The notes under the pieces were generated by a model. That model did no database searches. It had not been told where the DNA came from and saw only the letters and a list, made by a program, of their open reading frames with translations. A stretch of DNA of 17,566 bases from the NCBI GenBank assembly GCA_023434855.1, contig JAEYSJ010000263.1, forward strand, positions 1 to 17,566, read 5' to 3'. The translations under genes were made by a program, and so were the position numbers. The DNA is from Bacillota bacterium (GTDB lineage: Bacteria; Bacillota_C; Negativicutes; JAEYSJ01). Below are positions 6,828 through 15,542 of the stretch, piece by piece (positions within the stretch are counted from its first letter, which is position 1; every line of letters starts with the position of its first letter).

Positions 6828-9800
6828 TTTGCACGCCAATCCAATGTCCCGCCCGTATCTGTGCCGGTCCGGTCTGTTATCCTGGCTGTAAATCCTGTAT
6901 TTGTTTTGCTTATAATTACCGGGAATCGGTTGTCACCGATTGCCATAGGCGTGAGTACAGGCACCGAGTAATACGTATGCCCGTAGGTTACAACTGCGCC
7001 GCCGACGGGAATTACTGTTGTTCCCGTTTTATCGGTATCCGGTACATCAATCCTAAGCGTCAGATGGTTAACCTCCGGCGTATTGGCGGGATCTTCTGTT
7101 GCCAGCAATACCTGCGCATCCAAATACCGGAATGTATACTGCGCCGGTTTAAAATCCTGCCAGACAGACCAGTTCGTTCCATCCTGACTAGTCCTGATTT
7201 GTAACACGGCAGAACCAAGGCCGCGTAATACAACCGTACTGCGGAAGTCTGCCGCTATATTAGCCGTGATCACTTTTCCCATATCTTTTGTTACGACCCG
7301 GTAAGTACCGGCTGTAGGATAGCTTGTTCCGTTTTTTACAAGCTTTAATACCGTTTTTCCACCGACGTCGGAGAACTTAGTTGTCGGGTAATCTGAAGAT
7401 TGTCCTCCCATATTAGACCAGTTAATTAAGCTGGGGCCAAACACCACGTTTGTCTTGGCACCAGTCTGCAGGGCTATTTCATCATACTCCTGTATCACAT
7501 TTTTAGGCGGTAAATTACTTACGTATAACCCTTTTGAGGCCGAAAATGTGGAATACTTTAACGCGCGGTTTATCGCCTTAATATGATAGTAATAGTTGCG
7601 CTCCGTATCTACTTTTATCCTATATTCCGTAGTGGTAACACCGGACACCACTAGCTGGCCCATAACAAAGCTGGCACCTTCCGATATTTCATAACTGACT
7701 ACGTCAGACTCATTATGCTTATCCCAAAACAGTTCAACGTATTCGCCGTTTTGGATGGCTGTAAACCCCGTTACCGGCCCTGGTTCCACGGTGGCGTAAT
7801 AGTGCCCGTAGACTTCATCGGAATAAAAGCCTGCAGCATTTTTGGCTTTTATGATCACCTTTATATCACCGGTGTCCCCAACGAGATGTACCCAGCGGGT
7901 TTCCTTGGTTTCAGCAATCTTTGCAGCAGTATCCCATTCATAGCCGATCCGTAATTCGTAGAAGGATAAATCGGATTCAGAAGTGCCGGTCCAGGAAATA
8001 AGCAGTTGGCTTCTGTCATTGTCGTCCTGCGCAATTCGAATATTGCTGACTGCCGTAGGCCGCAGGCTAAACGTGCCACTGTGTTTAGCAGGATTCTGGC
8101 TATGATTGCCTGCTGTCGTAATGGCTTTTATCCAATAAATATGTTCGCCTTCCGTAGTAATGATAGTTTCGTAAAAAGTTCCCGTTACATGACTGTCCAC
8201 CACCGTGCCGGTATCCCAGCCGGCGCCCTTTCTAATCTCATAAAAGGGTGCATCCAACGAGTTTGGTTTATCCCAAATCAGGCGGACTTTCGTTCTGTCG
8301 GAAATACTTTGAACAGCCGTAAAGCCCGTCACATCGCCAGCCTCAATCATAGGAGACGTGGTGATGTTTGCCACATTTGACAAATAACCGGCTGCTGTTT
8401 TCGCCCGCACCATAATGGTAAAGCTTGCGCTTGCCGGAATGGTGTAGCGGTAGAAACTTTCCCGGGTGGAACCAAGCTGCTCTGCCGTATCCCAGGCTGT
8501 GCCGCGCCTTAGCTCATAACCGGCTATATCCTTGCCGGGGCTGACTGTCCAGTTTAGTAATAATACCGACCGATCCTTTGTATCCTGAACAGCTGTCAGG
8601 TTAGTCGGTGCATCAGGGCGCAGGATTACTTGTAAATCTTGCTCTGCAGCGTTTATACTGACTTTCCCGGCCGCATTTACAGCTTTAATAAGGAATCTTT
8701 GACTTCCTTCTGTTGTTAAATCGTGCGTGTAAGATGTCGCTTTTAACTGTGTAGCAATGATTTGGGCTGTATTCCAGCTATCGCCTTGGCGAATCTCATA
8801 AAAGGAAATATCGCTCTCGGTGTTTGCCTCCCAGGTTAGCTGCAATTTACTTCGGTCTGTTTCCTGCGTGGCAATAGAAAAACCGGCTACTTGTGCCGGC
8901 TCCACGGTAATATTTAAGCTAATTGATGCCGGGATCTCCGATAAATTGCCGCTATTATCCACGGCTCTGACATAAAAAGTATGCTGCCTGCTGGACGCAG
9001 CCGTATAGGTATAGCGGGTATCCGATATAGGACTGGGAGTAAGTACGGTGCTTCCTTCCATAACTTGATACCCTTTCAGGTCTATATCTGTTACCGCCGC
9101 CCAGGAAAGCATTATTTTTGTACGATCTGCAGCGTCAACATTTGCCTCAGCACTGGGTACATTGGAAGGAGGAGTATCCTTGCCGGTAATATAAATAGGC
9201 TCCGACAGAGCTCCCTTGGAAATGACAAAAATCCTTGCCGTACATATCTTCACCATATACGTCTGTTTTTGCTGCACTGTCAATACAGCCTCTGTTGTAT
9301 ATGCCCGTTCTGCCAGCTGCCAGTTACTGCCTCCATTTGTACTGTAATATACCATAAAGGCATCGGCGCTACTCCCCCGGGGCAGTGACCAGCCGCAATG
9401 CAGCAGGGAAACGATCGTCCCATCAGACTGACGGTACGTTTGTTCCTGTAGCGTTATCCCTACGACCTCTACAGGATCAGACGAAGAAATGGAGCTATTA
9501 CGAGGCGGAGCATCACTATTTGTATAGATTTCCTCTACATATTCCACCGCACTGATTTTACACATCAAATCGTCTGTGCGTGTAATGGCGACTACCTTAA
9601 ACGGTTTTACGGTTTTATCGGCTTCGCCAAAAGCATAAATATCATACCTTGCCGGTATAATTGCGAAATCCTGAGAAACCATGACCGTATCTGTTAACGT
9701 ATCACTGGCGGGAGCTGGAACACTAGCGGTAAGAACCTCTTCTGTTTCCGTGTCCTCATTAATCGTTCTAATTTTAATGACATACCCAATACCGGCTTTG

Positions 9801-12112
9801 AGTTCCACCGTCTTGTCTAAGGTTACGGTATTGCCGGTAGCCTTTACAATCCTTCCCCCCTGGCCGGTTAGCTCTTTAATAATATCGTGCTGCAACGATA
9901 CTACATCACCGATCTGACATGCTATCGCATCCACATCAGCTTCCCAGGTATTCGACCGGAGCAAATATTGATTGCACTTATATAAATATTCCCCTTCGCG
10001 CCAGGCTTGTTCATAGCTGGTAATACCCCGCCGCTCTACCTGCGTGGGGTTTAAGACTTCCGGTGTCGTATCCCAATCTGAGCCATAATAAGGAGCGACA
10101 TCCTTCGAGTAGTTTTTTTCACTATTAAAGAAAGATACCTCGACAGCCTTTGCTCTGTCTTTTTTCGAAGAAAAGGACCCTTTAAAGCTGCCGCGCACAA
10201 TATTCCCCATTGTGAACAATTGGACCGGAGTTCCCGGCTTATCACAAATACAGCCATATTTCGTTCCCCGCGTCAGGATACGGCCCCGGCCAATCACTGT
10301 CGCTTGATCAAGTGCATCCCACATTGTTATTGCACTGTCATAGAACAGATTTAACTTCAAATCCTTTATGTCTGCATAAGCAGCCGCCTGAGAAAAGTCT
10401 TCATAGATGATGCGCGATGCAGGGTTTCCTTCTACTACATACTCATATTGGCCTGTAGTAACATTCATTAGTTTTTTGCAGCCATGGACCATATCGTAAG
10501 CAGCCCAGTAAGGGTTCGTAGCATCTTTCTCTACATAAGCAGCAAGTGCCGGATCCCACACCTGTACTTTACTAACAGTTTGCTCCCAGGTAATATTGGG
10601 AGCCGATCCGGATAATTGGTCAGTAGCAAGTGCTTTTATTCCGACAAGGACTTTGTTAGGCCGGGAGAGGTCCTCATACCCGATATGCGTTAATTGTGAC
10701 CAGTATATCCTCGTAGAGTGCCGGTTTGATACACCGGATTTTTTTATGCAGGTGCATTTGACATCATAACGCCCGGCAGGAAGGTTATCAACGCGGAATA
10801 CTTTTCTTACAGCTGTATTTTTTTTGGCGGTTATAATATACCGTGAGTCTGGAATCATCGATATCCTATAACTATCGCCAACCCGGCCTGTAGCACCTGC
10901 ATTGATGGTGAACTTAACATAGCCGTTATCATACGAGTTTCCGACTATTGCATCTGCTTGCGGACCGGAAATAGACCCCACAACGGAAAAAATTGAAGCG
11001 TGATATCGACTATTAAAATTCCTTGTCGCCTTACTGCAGGTTATCGTCCAGGTTTCCGCGACTACTTTTGCTCCTGCGCCGATATTAGAAAAAACCGCTT
11101 TCCCATTATTGCTTCCAGCCACTACACCGCCGCTGGCTATCCCATATGTAAAGCTCTGCCACTCAGATGTATGATCACCATGCTCCTTATACTGAACTTC
11201 GACTTCGACAGTTGCTTCTGACAAGCCTCCATCATCAGCAGCATAATAGAGACCGTTGGGGCATTCCAGTGTAACCTCGATCCCCTGACCACTATTGCCG
11301 TCGGTGGTACGAATTACCGGTTTATCCAGTGTTAATTCAGACCCGATAATCTGCTCGGCATAAGTATCACTAAAATTGCCGATAGCGGTTTGATCGTTTG
11401 TTCCGTAACGAGTTTCTACGATCACATCTTCAAAGTTTTCAATCGGCGTATTATCTATGCTGATGTTAGTAATCGAATCAACTGGCCCCTCTCCCCCGCA
11501 CAGTAAGAGATTCAAATACTGCTTATCCCCATCCGAGGTAATATGGCGGGATAATATTTGCGGAGCAGGCATGACTGTTCCATAGGTTCGCCCCCAAACT
11601 CCGCCCTGACCGAGTTGACTTTGCGGAATAGTCCAACCATAGGTTGCGGACTCTGATCCACTGTCATAGGTCGGCAATTGCTGCTTTGGCGGAGGCAGAA
11701 TTGCATTTACTATGGCTCCTCCCACTATTTGAACAGCAGTAGCAGCCAAATAAGAGGAAAAACCCCAGACACTTTGACCGGTTGCTGCACCTACGCCAGC
11801 CTTAGCAAATGCTTTACCGGCAGCGCCTGCATAATACATGACTGCGACCATGGCAACAACCCTTAAAATGCTTTTAAAGCTACTTCCCTGCACAATCGGA
11901 CAGATTGCTATGCAATCACCATCGACAGGATAAATGGAGGACCATTCTGCTTGATCGAGTATCCGGCCATTTATACTGACTGCCAGCTGCATTTCCGGCA
12001 AAGCCTTCGCAGCTTGCCGAATGTACCATTCAATTGATTGACCACATTCATACTCGTGAATTCGACGGTCGCTGACATTAAAGGGGTTTTTAACAACTAC
12101 TATCTGAATCAT
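6818..12112 (-). CDS. Tail tip attachment protein J, fused to an I-like N-terminus
   Basis: This 1764-residue protein forms the central tip and host-binding fibre. Residues 1-76 look like a beta-grasp domain, and 82-140 are hydrophobic and Gly/Ala-rich; both resemble lambda gpI, which is otherwise absent here. Residues about 160-865 are the J core, including the conserved QSQLGQGGVWGRTYGTV stretch and GGEGPVDSI near 206-214. Residues about 879-1530 contain seven fibronectin-III-like units of about 90-100 residues. Residues about 1531-1764 end in a beta-rich domain with VTYGHTYYSVPVLTP and a GGTLDWRAKGY terminus, a common phage fibre tip ending. The start overlaps the NlpC/P60 gene by 23 bases, behind a weak GGTGG site, implying translational coupling. 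The length exceeds lambda J (1132 residues) because of the I fusion and the extra Fn3 units. Confidence 0.92.
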   Translation of the reverse strand: MIQIVVVKNPFNVSDRRIHEYECGQSIEWYIRQAAKALPEMQLAVSINGRILDQAEWSSIYPVDGDCIAICPIVQGSSFKSILRVVAMVAVMYYAGAAGKAFAKAGVGAATGQSVWGFSSYLAATAVQIVGGAIVNAILPPPKQQLPTYDSGSESATYGWTIPQSQLGQGGVWGRTYGTVMPAPQILSRHITSDGDKQYLNLLLCGGEGPVDSITNISIDNTPIENFEDVIVETRYGTNDQTAIGNFSDTYAEQIIGSELTLDKPVIRTTDGNSGQGIEVTLECPNGLYYAADDGGLSEATVEVEVQYKEHGDHTSEWQSFTYGIASGGVVAGSNNGKAVFSNIGAGAKVVAETWTITCSKATRNFNSRYHASIFSVVGSISGPQADAIVGNSYDNGYVKFTINAGATGRVGDSYRISMIPDSRYIITAKKNTAVRKVFRVDNLPAGRYDVKCTCIKKSGVSNRHSTRIYWSQLTHIGYEDLSRPNKVLVGIKALATDQLSGSAPNITWEQTVSKVQVWDPALAAYVEKDATNPYWAAYDMVHGCKKLMNVTTGQYEYVVEGNPASRIIYEDFSQAAAYADIKDLKLNLFYDSAITMWDALDQATVIGRGRILTRGTKYGCICDKPGTPVQLFTMGNIVRGSFKGSFSSKKDRAKAVEVSFFNSEKNYSKDVAPYYGSDWDTTPEVLNPTQVERRGITSYEQAWREGEYLYKCNQYLLRSNTWEADVDAIACQIGDVVSLQHDIIKELTGQGGRIVKATGNTVTLDKTVELKAGIGYVIKIRTINEDTETEEVLTASVPAPASDTLTDTVMVSQDFAIIPARYDIYAFGEADKTVKPFKVVAITRTDDLMCKISAVEYVEEIYTNSDAPPRNSSISSSDPVEVVGITLQEQTYRQSDGTIVSLLHCGWSLPRGSSADAFMVYYSTNGGSNWQLAERAYTTEAVLTVQQKQTYMVKICTARIFVISKGALSEPIYITGKDTPPSNVPSAEANVDAADRTKIMLSWAAVTDIDLKGYQVMEGSTVLTPSPISDTRYTYTAASSRQHTFYVRAVDNSGNLSEIPASISLNITVEPAQVAGFSIATQETDRSKLQLTWEANTESDISFYEIRQGDSWNTAQIIATQLKATSYTHDLTTEGSQRFLIKAVNAAGKVSINAAEQDLQVILRPDAPTNLTAVQDTKDRSVLLLNWTVSPGKDIAGYELRRGTAWDTAEQLGSTRESFYRYTIPASASFTIMVRAKTAAGYLSNVANITTSPMIEAGDVTGFTAVQSISDRTKVRLIWDKPNSLDAPFYEIRKGAGWDTGTVVDSHVTGTFYETIITTEGEHIYWIKAITTAGNHSQNPAKHSGTFSLRPTAVSNIRIAQDDNDRSQLLISWTGTSESDLSFYELRIGYEWDTAAKIAETKETRWVHLVGDTGDIKVIIKAKNAAGFYSDEVYGHYYATVEPGPVTGFTAIQNGEYVELFWDKHNESDVVSYEISEGASFVMGQLVVSGVTTTEYRIKVDTERNYYYHIKAINRALKYSTFSASKGLYVSNLPPKNVIQEYDEIALQTGAKTNVVFGPSLINWSNMGGQSSDYPTTKFSDVGGKTVLKLVKNGTSYPTAGTYRVVTKDMGKVITANIAADFRSTVVLRGLGSAVLQIRTSQDGTNWSVWQDFKPAQYTFRYLDAQVLLATEDPANTPEVNHLTLRIDVPDTDKTGTTVIPVGGAVVTYGHTYYSVPVLTPMAIGDNRFPVIISKTNTGFTARITDRTGTDTGGTLDWRAKGY
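7523..9478 (-). repeat. Seven fibronectin-III-like repeats in J
   Basis: The units begin near residues 879, 978, 1069, 1163, 1256, 1349 and 1441. The last five have a steady 92-94-residue spacing. Recurring landmarks are DRxxLxLxW, SFYEIRxGxxWDTA and xIKAxNAAG. The linkers alternate between an EP/EA type with VTGF or VAGF and an RP type with TNL or SNI. Confidence 0.85.
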
Positions 12113-12512
12113 TTAACCACCCCGGTACATAAAATCCCTCTATCGCCCGCCGCCAAAAAACATCCTGAATACGATTTATCACCACATTACCTGTCTTCTC
12201 GTAAGCATGAATAAACTGACCATTTCCAATGTAGACACCGCTATGCTGGATAATTCCCGGCTCAAATGCGATTGCAACCAATGCCGGTACCGGAATTTCA
12301 CCCGTACAACGCTGCCACTGTGAGCGTTGTCTCTCCATCTCGCCATTAACGGCTGCTGCATTGTGGCAGCTTATTTGGTAATCCGGCAGCCGAATGTGAT
12401 AACGTTTAAATACTTCAAGAGTAAGACCCCAACAATCAAAATTGTCGGGGCCTCTTCCTCCGTCTTTGAATTGTTTTCCAACCAGATCAGCTATTGGATT
12501 GATATAAACCAC
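12090..12512 (-). CDS. NlpC/P60-family tail tip peptidase (gpK-like)
   Basis: This 140-residue protein is probably a cysteine peptidase that cuts peptidoglycan stem peptides during DNA injection. The FDCWGL motif places the catalytic Cys at residue 27. HSGVYIGNG gives His90 and FIHA gives His102, the expected Cys-His-His set. It corresponds to the C-terminal half of lambda gpK; the metalloprotease half is missing. It overlaps the L-like gene by 26 bases and J by 23. The start is unsure: GTG at 12512 is the only canonical start after an in-frame TAG, but it overlaps the AGGAGG site itself. An ATC at 12503, with ideal 8-base spacing, would be a rare non-canonical start. A 7-bp hairpin at 12528-12548 lies just upstream. 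Confidence 0.88.
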   Translation of the reverse strand: MVYINPIADLVGKQFKDGGRGPDNFDCWGLTLEVFKRYHIRLPDYQISCHNAAAVNGEMERQRSQWQRCTGEIPVPALVAIAFEPGIIQHSGVYIGNGQFIHAYEKTGNVVINRIQDVFWRRAIEGFYVPGWLNDSDSSC

Positions 12513-13110
12513 CTCCTAACCCAGGCTCACCACTAAACCGCAGTGGTGTTCCCTCCGGGAATCGTTCTTTACACCCCAGGATTGTGCGGGGACAGGTTGC
12601 TAAACTACTCACCGATCCGCACCGGACGCCTTTGTATTTGTACTGGCAAGAGTCTTTTAAATAGCGAAACACTTGAAACCGGTTATAAAACCAGAAATCC
12701 GCGCCAATCGTAAATACGGCCCACGATTCATCATAGTTTACATCATTAACATTGAAGGTTTCTTCAAGATGCGGAATTGGATTGTGCAGCATTGACTGGT
12801 GAACAACCCGCAAAGTCACCGTAGCATCCACAAGGCCGTCATACCGCTCCAAAGAAGACTGAACGATGCCGTCAACATTAGATATTTTAATACTAAGTGA
12901 TGGTAACGCTTTCATGTCCTGCTCTACATCGTCTATTTCAACGGGAAATGCAATCCATGTTTTTTCATTCCAGGTTACGTCCTCGTTATTTCTGGCCAAA
13001 TACCAAGGCTCGGCAAAATCCTTATGCCCAATTTCAAGGAGAATAAACCAGGGCTTATCACTAGCTAACTTATTTTTCTCGATTATTGCGCCAATAGGCA
13101 GCTGCAGCAT
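12487..13110 (-). CDS. Minor tail tip protein L-like, four-cysteine (Fe-S type)
   Basis: This 207-residue protein lies between the M-like and K-like genes, as in lambda. Its C-terminal part holds four cysteines, 155, 164, 173 and 180, followed by KERF. The same arrangement is known in lambda gpL, where the cysteines bind an iron-sulfur cluster. The N-terminal 150 residues are beta-rich and likely form the hub-like fold. The start ATG lies 3 bases after the M-like stop, with a GAGG site inside the previous gene. Function: an adaptor between the distal tube and J in the tip. Assignment rests on order and cysteine pattern; overall sequence similarity was not measured. Confidence 0.82.
   Translation of the reverse strand: MLQLPIGAIIEKNKLASDKPWFILLEIGHKDFAEPWYLARNNEDVTWNEKTWIAFPVEIDDVEQDMKALPSLSIKISNVDGIVQSSLERYDGLVDATVTLRVVHQSMLHNPIPHLEETFNVNDVNYDESWAVFTIGADFWFYNRFQVFRYLKDSCQYKYKGVRCGSVSSLATCPRTILGCKERFPEGTPLRFSGEPGLGGGLYQSNS
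12528..12548 (-). other. 7-bp hairpin before the NlpC/P60 start
   Basis: CACCACT and AGTGGTG form a perfect 7-bp stem with a 7-base loop inside the end of the L-like gene. It ends about 11 bases before the AGGAGG site of the NlpC/P60 gene. It may tune the coupling of the two genes; it could equally be a coding coincidence. Confidence 0.35.
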
Positions 13111-13113
13111 ATT

Positions 13114-13458
13114 TTACACTTCCTCAATCGTCATCGTGCCAGACCAGCCATACTGATTCAAATTGAATTTTCCTTTTTCGGCAATACGGACAGTGTGAAC
13201 GGTATTGCGTTTCGGATGCGTCCAAGTAAACATTTCCGCCCCTCCGGCTATGGTGTTTTTATAGAATTCCATCAGCTTATCATAGTCTGTATCACTCAGA
13301 GCTTCCCACTTGGCTACCCAAAGGCCAGGCCGCCGGCTAAAGCGTGGCCGTGTTACTTTATAGCCGCCATCAATTTCTGAGCTAATAACGGAAGAAATAT
13401 AATCTTCCTCAAAGTCACATACAGGCTGCTTAATGGTTGGAAAAACAGGTAATGCCAT
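13114..13458 (-). CDS. Minor tail protein M-like
   Basis: This 114-residue protein starts after AAGGAGGAA, 16 bases past the tape measure stop. It sits directly between tape measure and L-like genes, the position of lambda gpM. The sequence is beta-rich with conserved-looking RPRFSRRPGLWVAKW near residues 37-51, a helix DTDYDKLMEFYK and a C-terminal YGWSGTMTIEEV strand. This fits the phage minor tail protein family that forms the distal ring around the tip. No enzyme motif is visible. The family call relies on position and general character, so gpM-like is more certain than any exact family. Confidence 0.78.
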   Translation of the reverse strand: MALPVFPTIKQPVCDFEEDYISSVISSEIDGGYKVTRPRFSRRPGLWVAKWEALSDTDYDKLMEFYKNTIAGGAEMFTWTHPKRNTVHTVRIAEKGKFNLNQYGWSGTMTIEEV

Positions 13459-13474
13459 CGCCTTTCCTCCTTAG

Positions 13475-15460
13475 CTAAAATGCAAGCGCATCGCGCAAAC
13501 CACCAACATTCCGGCGTTTCGCGTCAATAAACATTTCCACCATCATACGCTGCGTTTGTTTGTCATAATTTACTTTTTTCGACACCTGGACATCTTGCCC
13601 TGACTGATTATTAATGTTGATTTCCACATTTGGCAATGTTTGTATCGAATTATTTGATGAAACGTTTAAGGCTTGTCTAGTCTGGCTGGCGTTCATAATA
13701 TAACCATTTACAGAAGGGACGAAAGTTTCTATCCCGAGTTCATTCACTTTGTACATATTACCTGCCGCAACAGGCCCGCCCGCTGCCTTTTCTTTGAAGA
13801 AATTTACTTTAGAGCTGTAACTAGTCATCCAGGATGACAATGATGATAGGCCATCTGAAGATCCCGTAGCGCTTGTTATATTGCTTGGCTTACCACTGTC
13901 TATTACAGTGCCCAGTACCTTCCCCCACCAATTTTGAACAGGCTTCATCAACACCTGCTCATACCACATTTTAGCCATCATACGGCTTATTTCATTTACC
14001 ATATCCTGAAAAATCCCGACCATTCCCTTACTAAACGTCTCCTGGCCGGAAAGCATTTTAGCTAAATGATTTTCAAAACTGGCATCTACCGCATGAAAGG
14101 AGTTTTTCGCTTCTACTGCCCAATTGGTGTACTCCCGGCCTAACTGCTTCAATGCTACAGGCACCGCTTTACCAATATCCCTGCCGTCAAGCTCTTCCTG
14201 CTGGAGCATTACAGTAGATTTACTGCTTTCTAATTTTATACGTTCTTCCGGCAGCAGCTTAGGATTACGTAGCTTATTATTAATATCTGCCAATTGGTCT
14301 TTTAAGATTTGGGAATTAAGCTTATCGACCTCGGCCTGAGTTCTGCCTTCCAGGACAACAAGCAGATTATTATGTTCTTTCGCAAGCTCATATTGGCGTT
14401 GCAAGGCTTCCCGTACAGTATCCGTCTTTTCCTTTTCGGCCGCCTTTTTCTTAGCTACGGCCCAATCGTTAGCGACAGCCTCATCGCCGGAGGCCTTAAG
14501 TTTTGCCTCCCGTTCCTTTTCAATGGCGACCAAAGCAGCCTGGTATTTGGCTTCAGCAGCCGCTTGCTTATCGCCTACTAACTCAGCCTCGATCATGGAG
14601 GTGTCCGCTTGAAGGGTTTTCAGCGCCCGGCTTTGCTCCTCAGTATATTTCTTGGTCATTACATCGCCATACTGCTTCATCATTTCTTCGACTGCAGTCG
14701 TATCCAGACCATAATTCGCAAATTTACCTGCGTTCGTCTCAAGTTCACGCTGCATTTTTTCAGCTTCATTAGAAAGCTGTGAAAGCTGATAACTGAGTGT
14801 AGTGCCAGTTTCCTGGGCAACTTTCTCTCTCAGCCCCTGCAACATAGTATCCAGCTTGGTTTGCAGTTCCTGGCGCTCCTGTTCCGGATCCTTGCCAGCG
14901 GTCATGAAGACAGCCTGGTGACCAGGCGAAACAGTCTCTTTCATTAAGCGTTCAGCTTCAAGCTGGGTTTGTAATTCATAACGCTTCCCCGGAGAATTCA
15001 TCGTTTCCAAATAAGTACGATCATCTTTAAGACTCCAGGGCTGCCGCTGGTTTTCCTGATATGGCGGAATTTCCTCGGGTGTTGCCTTTCTCCAACCGCT
15101 TAAGACTTCGGAAGATTTTACGCTGTATTCGAGATACCATCCACCTTTGCCATCACGGTACCGATCGACCCGCATCTCGCCGCCGCCACCATAACCCGGC
15201 ACCCGATTGCTTGCATCTATATAATCAAGAACCTTCTTCGTAGCAAAGGCAGTCGACACTGCCAGTACTCCCCAGGGACCGGCCAGCGCTCCCACTCTTA
15301 CCCCCACTAACTCCAGCATTGCTACAGCATCTTTTGCTGTAGTAATCCACTCAACAAGCTCAACAGCATTCGTAGCAATAGAGGACGCAGCTTGCCGTGC
15401 ACTTTGGTCCAGCACCAGGTACTTATCAATCATGGCCTCAACCGTTGTTATATCTGTCAT
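13475..15460 (-). CDS. Tail tape measure protein (gpH-like)
   Basis: This 661-residue protein sets tail length and is ejected or acts in DNA entry. It starts after GAGGTGA. Residues about 45-78 form a hydrophobic stretch (VGVRVGALAGPWGVLAVS) of membrane-inserting type. Residues about 96-136 (MRVDRYRDGKGGWYLEYSV) look like a small globular insert, unusual for this family. Residues about 165-450 are highly charged and helical (coiled coil). Near 490-530 the segment MVNEISRMMAKMWYEQVLMK matches lambda-family tape measures. Residues about 561-595 contain GGPVAAGNMYKVNELGIETF and a NASQTRQ region, the common C-terminal signature. At about 1.5 Å of tail per residue the length would be near 100 nm, shorter than lambda. 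Confidence 0.92.
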   Translation of the reverse strand: MTDITTVEAMIDKYLVLDQSARQAASSIATNAVELVEWITTAKDAVAMLELVGVRVGALAGPWGVLAVSTAFATKKVLDYIDASNRVPGYGGGGEMRVDRYRDGKGGWYLEYSVKSSEVLSGWRKATPEEIPPYQENQRQPWSLKDDRTYLETMNSPGKRYELQTQLEAERLMKETVSPGHQAVFMTAGKDPEQERQELQTKLDTMLQGLREKVAQETGTTLSYQLSQLSNEAEKMQRELETNAGKFANYGLDTTAVEEMMKQYGDVMTKKYTEEQSRALKTLQADTSMIEAELVGDKQAAAEAKYQAALVAIEKEREAKLKASGDEAVANDWAVAKKKAAEKEKTDTVREALQRQYELAKEHNNLLVVLEGRTQAEVDKLNSQILKDQLADINNKLRNPKLLPEERIKLESSKSTVMLQQEELDGRDIGKAVPVALKQLGREYTNWAVEAKNSFHAVDASFENHLAKMLSGQETFSKGMVGIFQDMVNEISRMMAKMWYEQVLMKPVQNWWGKVLGTVIDSGKPSNITSATGSSDGLSSLSSWMTSYSSKVNFFKEKAAGGPVAAGNMYKVNELGIETFVPSVNGYIMNASQTRQALNVSSNNSIQTLPNVEININNQSGQDVQVSKKVNYDKQTQRMMVEMFIDAKRRNVGGLRDALAF

Positions 15461-15499
15461 TTTTTCACCTCACTATCACCACAATAAATTCAGCATCCC

Positions 15500-15542
15500 G
15501 CACAAAAGCGGCTTACGAAGCATTCGAAGCCGCCTTTTGTGC
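15500..15542. repeat. Long inverted repeat at the T/tape-measure junction
   Basis: The arms 15500-15514 and 15527-15542 pair over 15 bp with one bulged base. The interior CGAA/TTCG adds 4 bp around a 3-base loop. The T-extension stop codon (15515-15513) lies within it. On the minus strand no T-tract follows, so it is not a standard terminator there. On the plus strand TTTTT follows, so it could end antisense transcripts. Confidence 0.75.
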
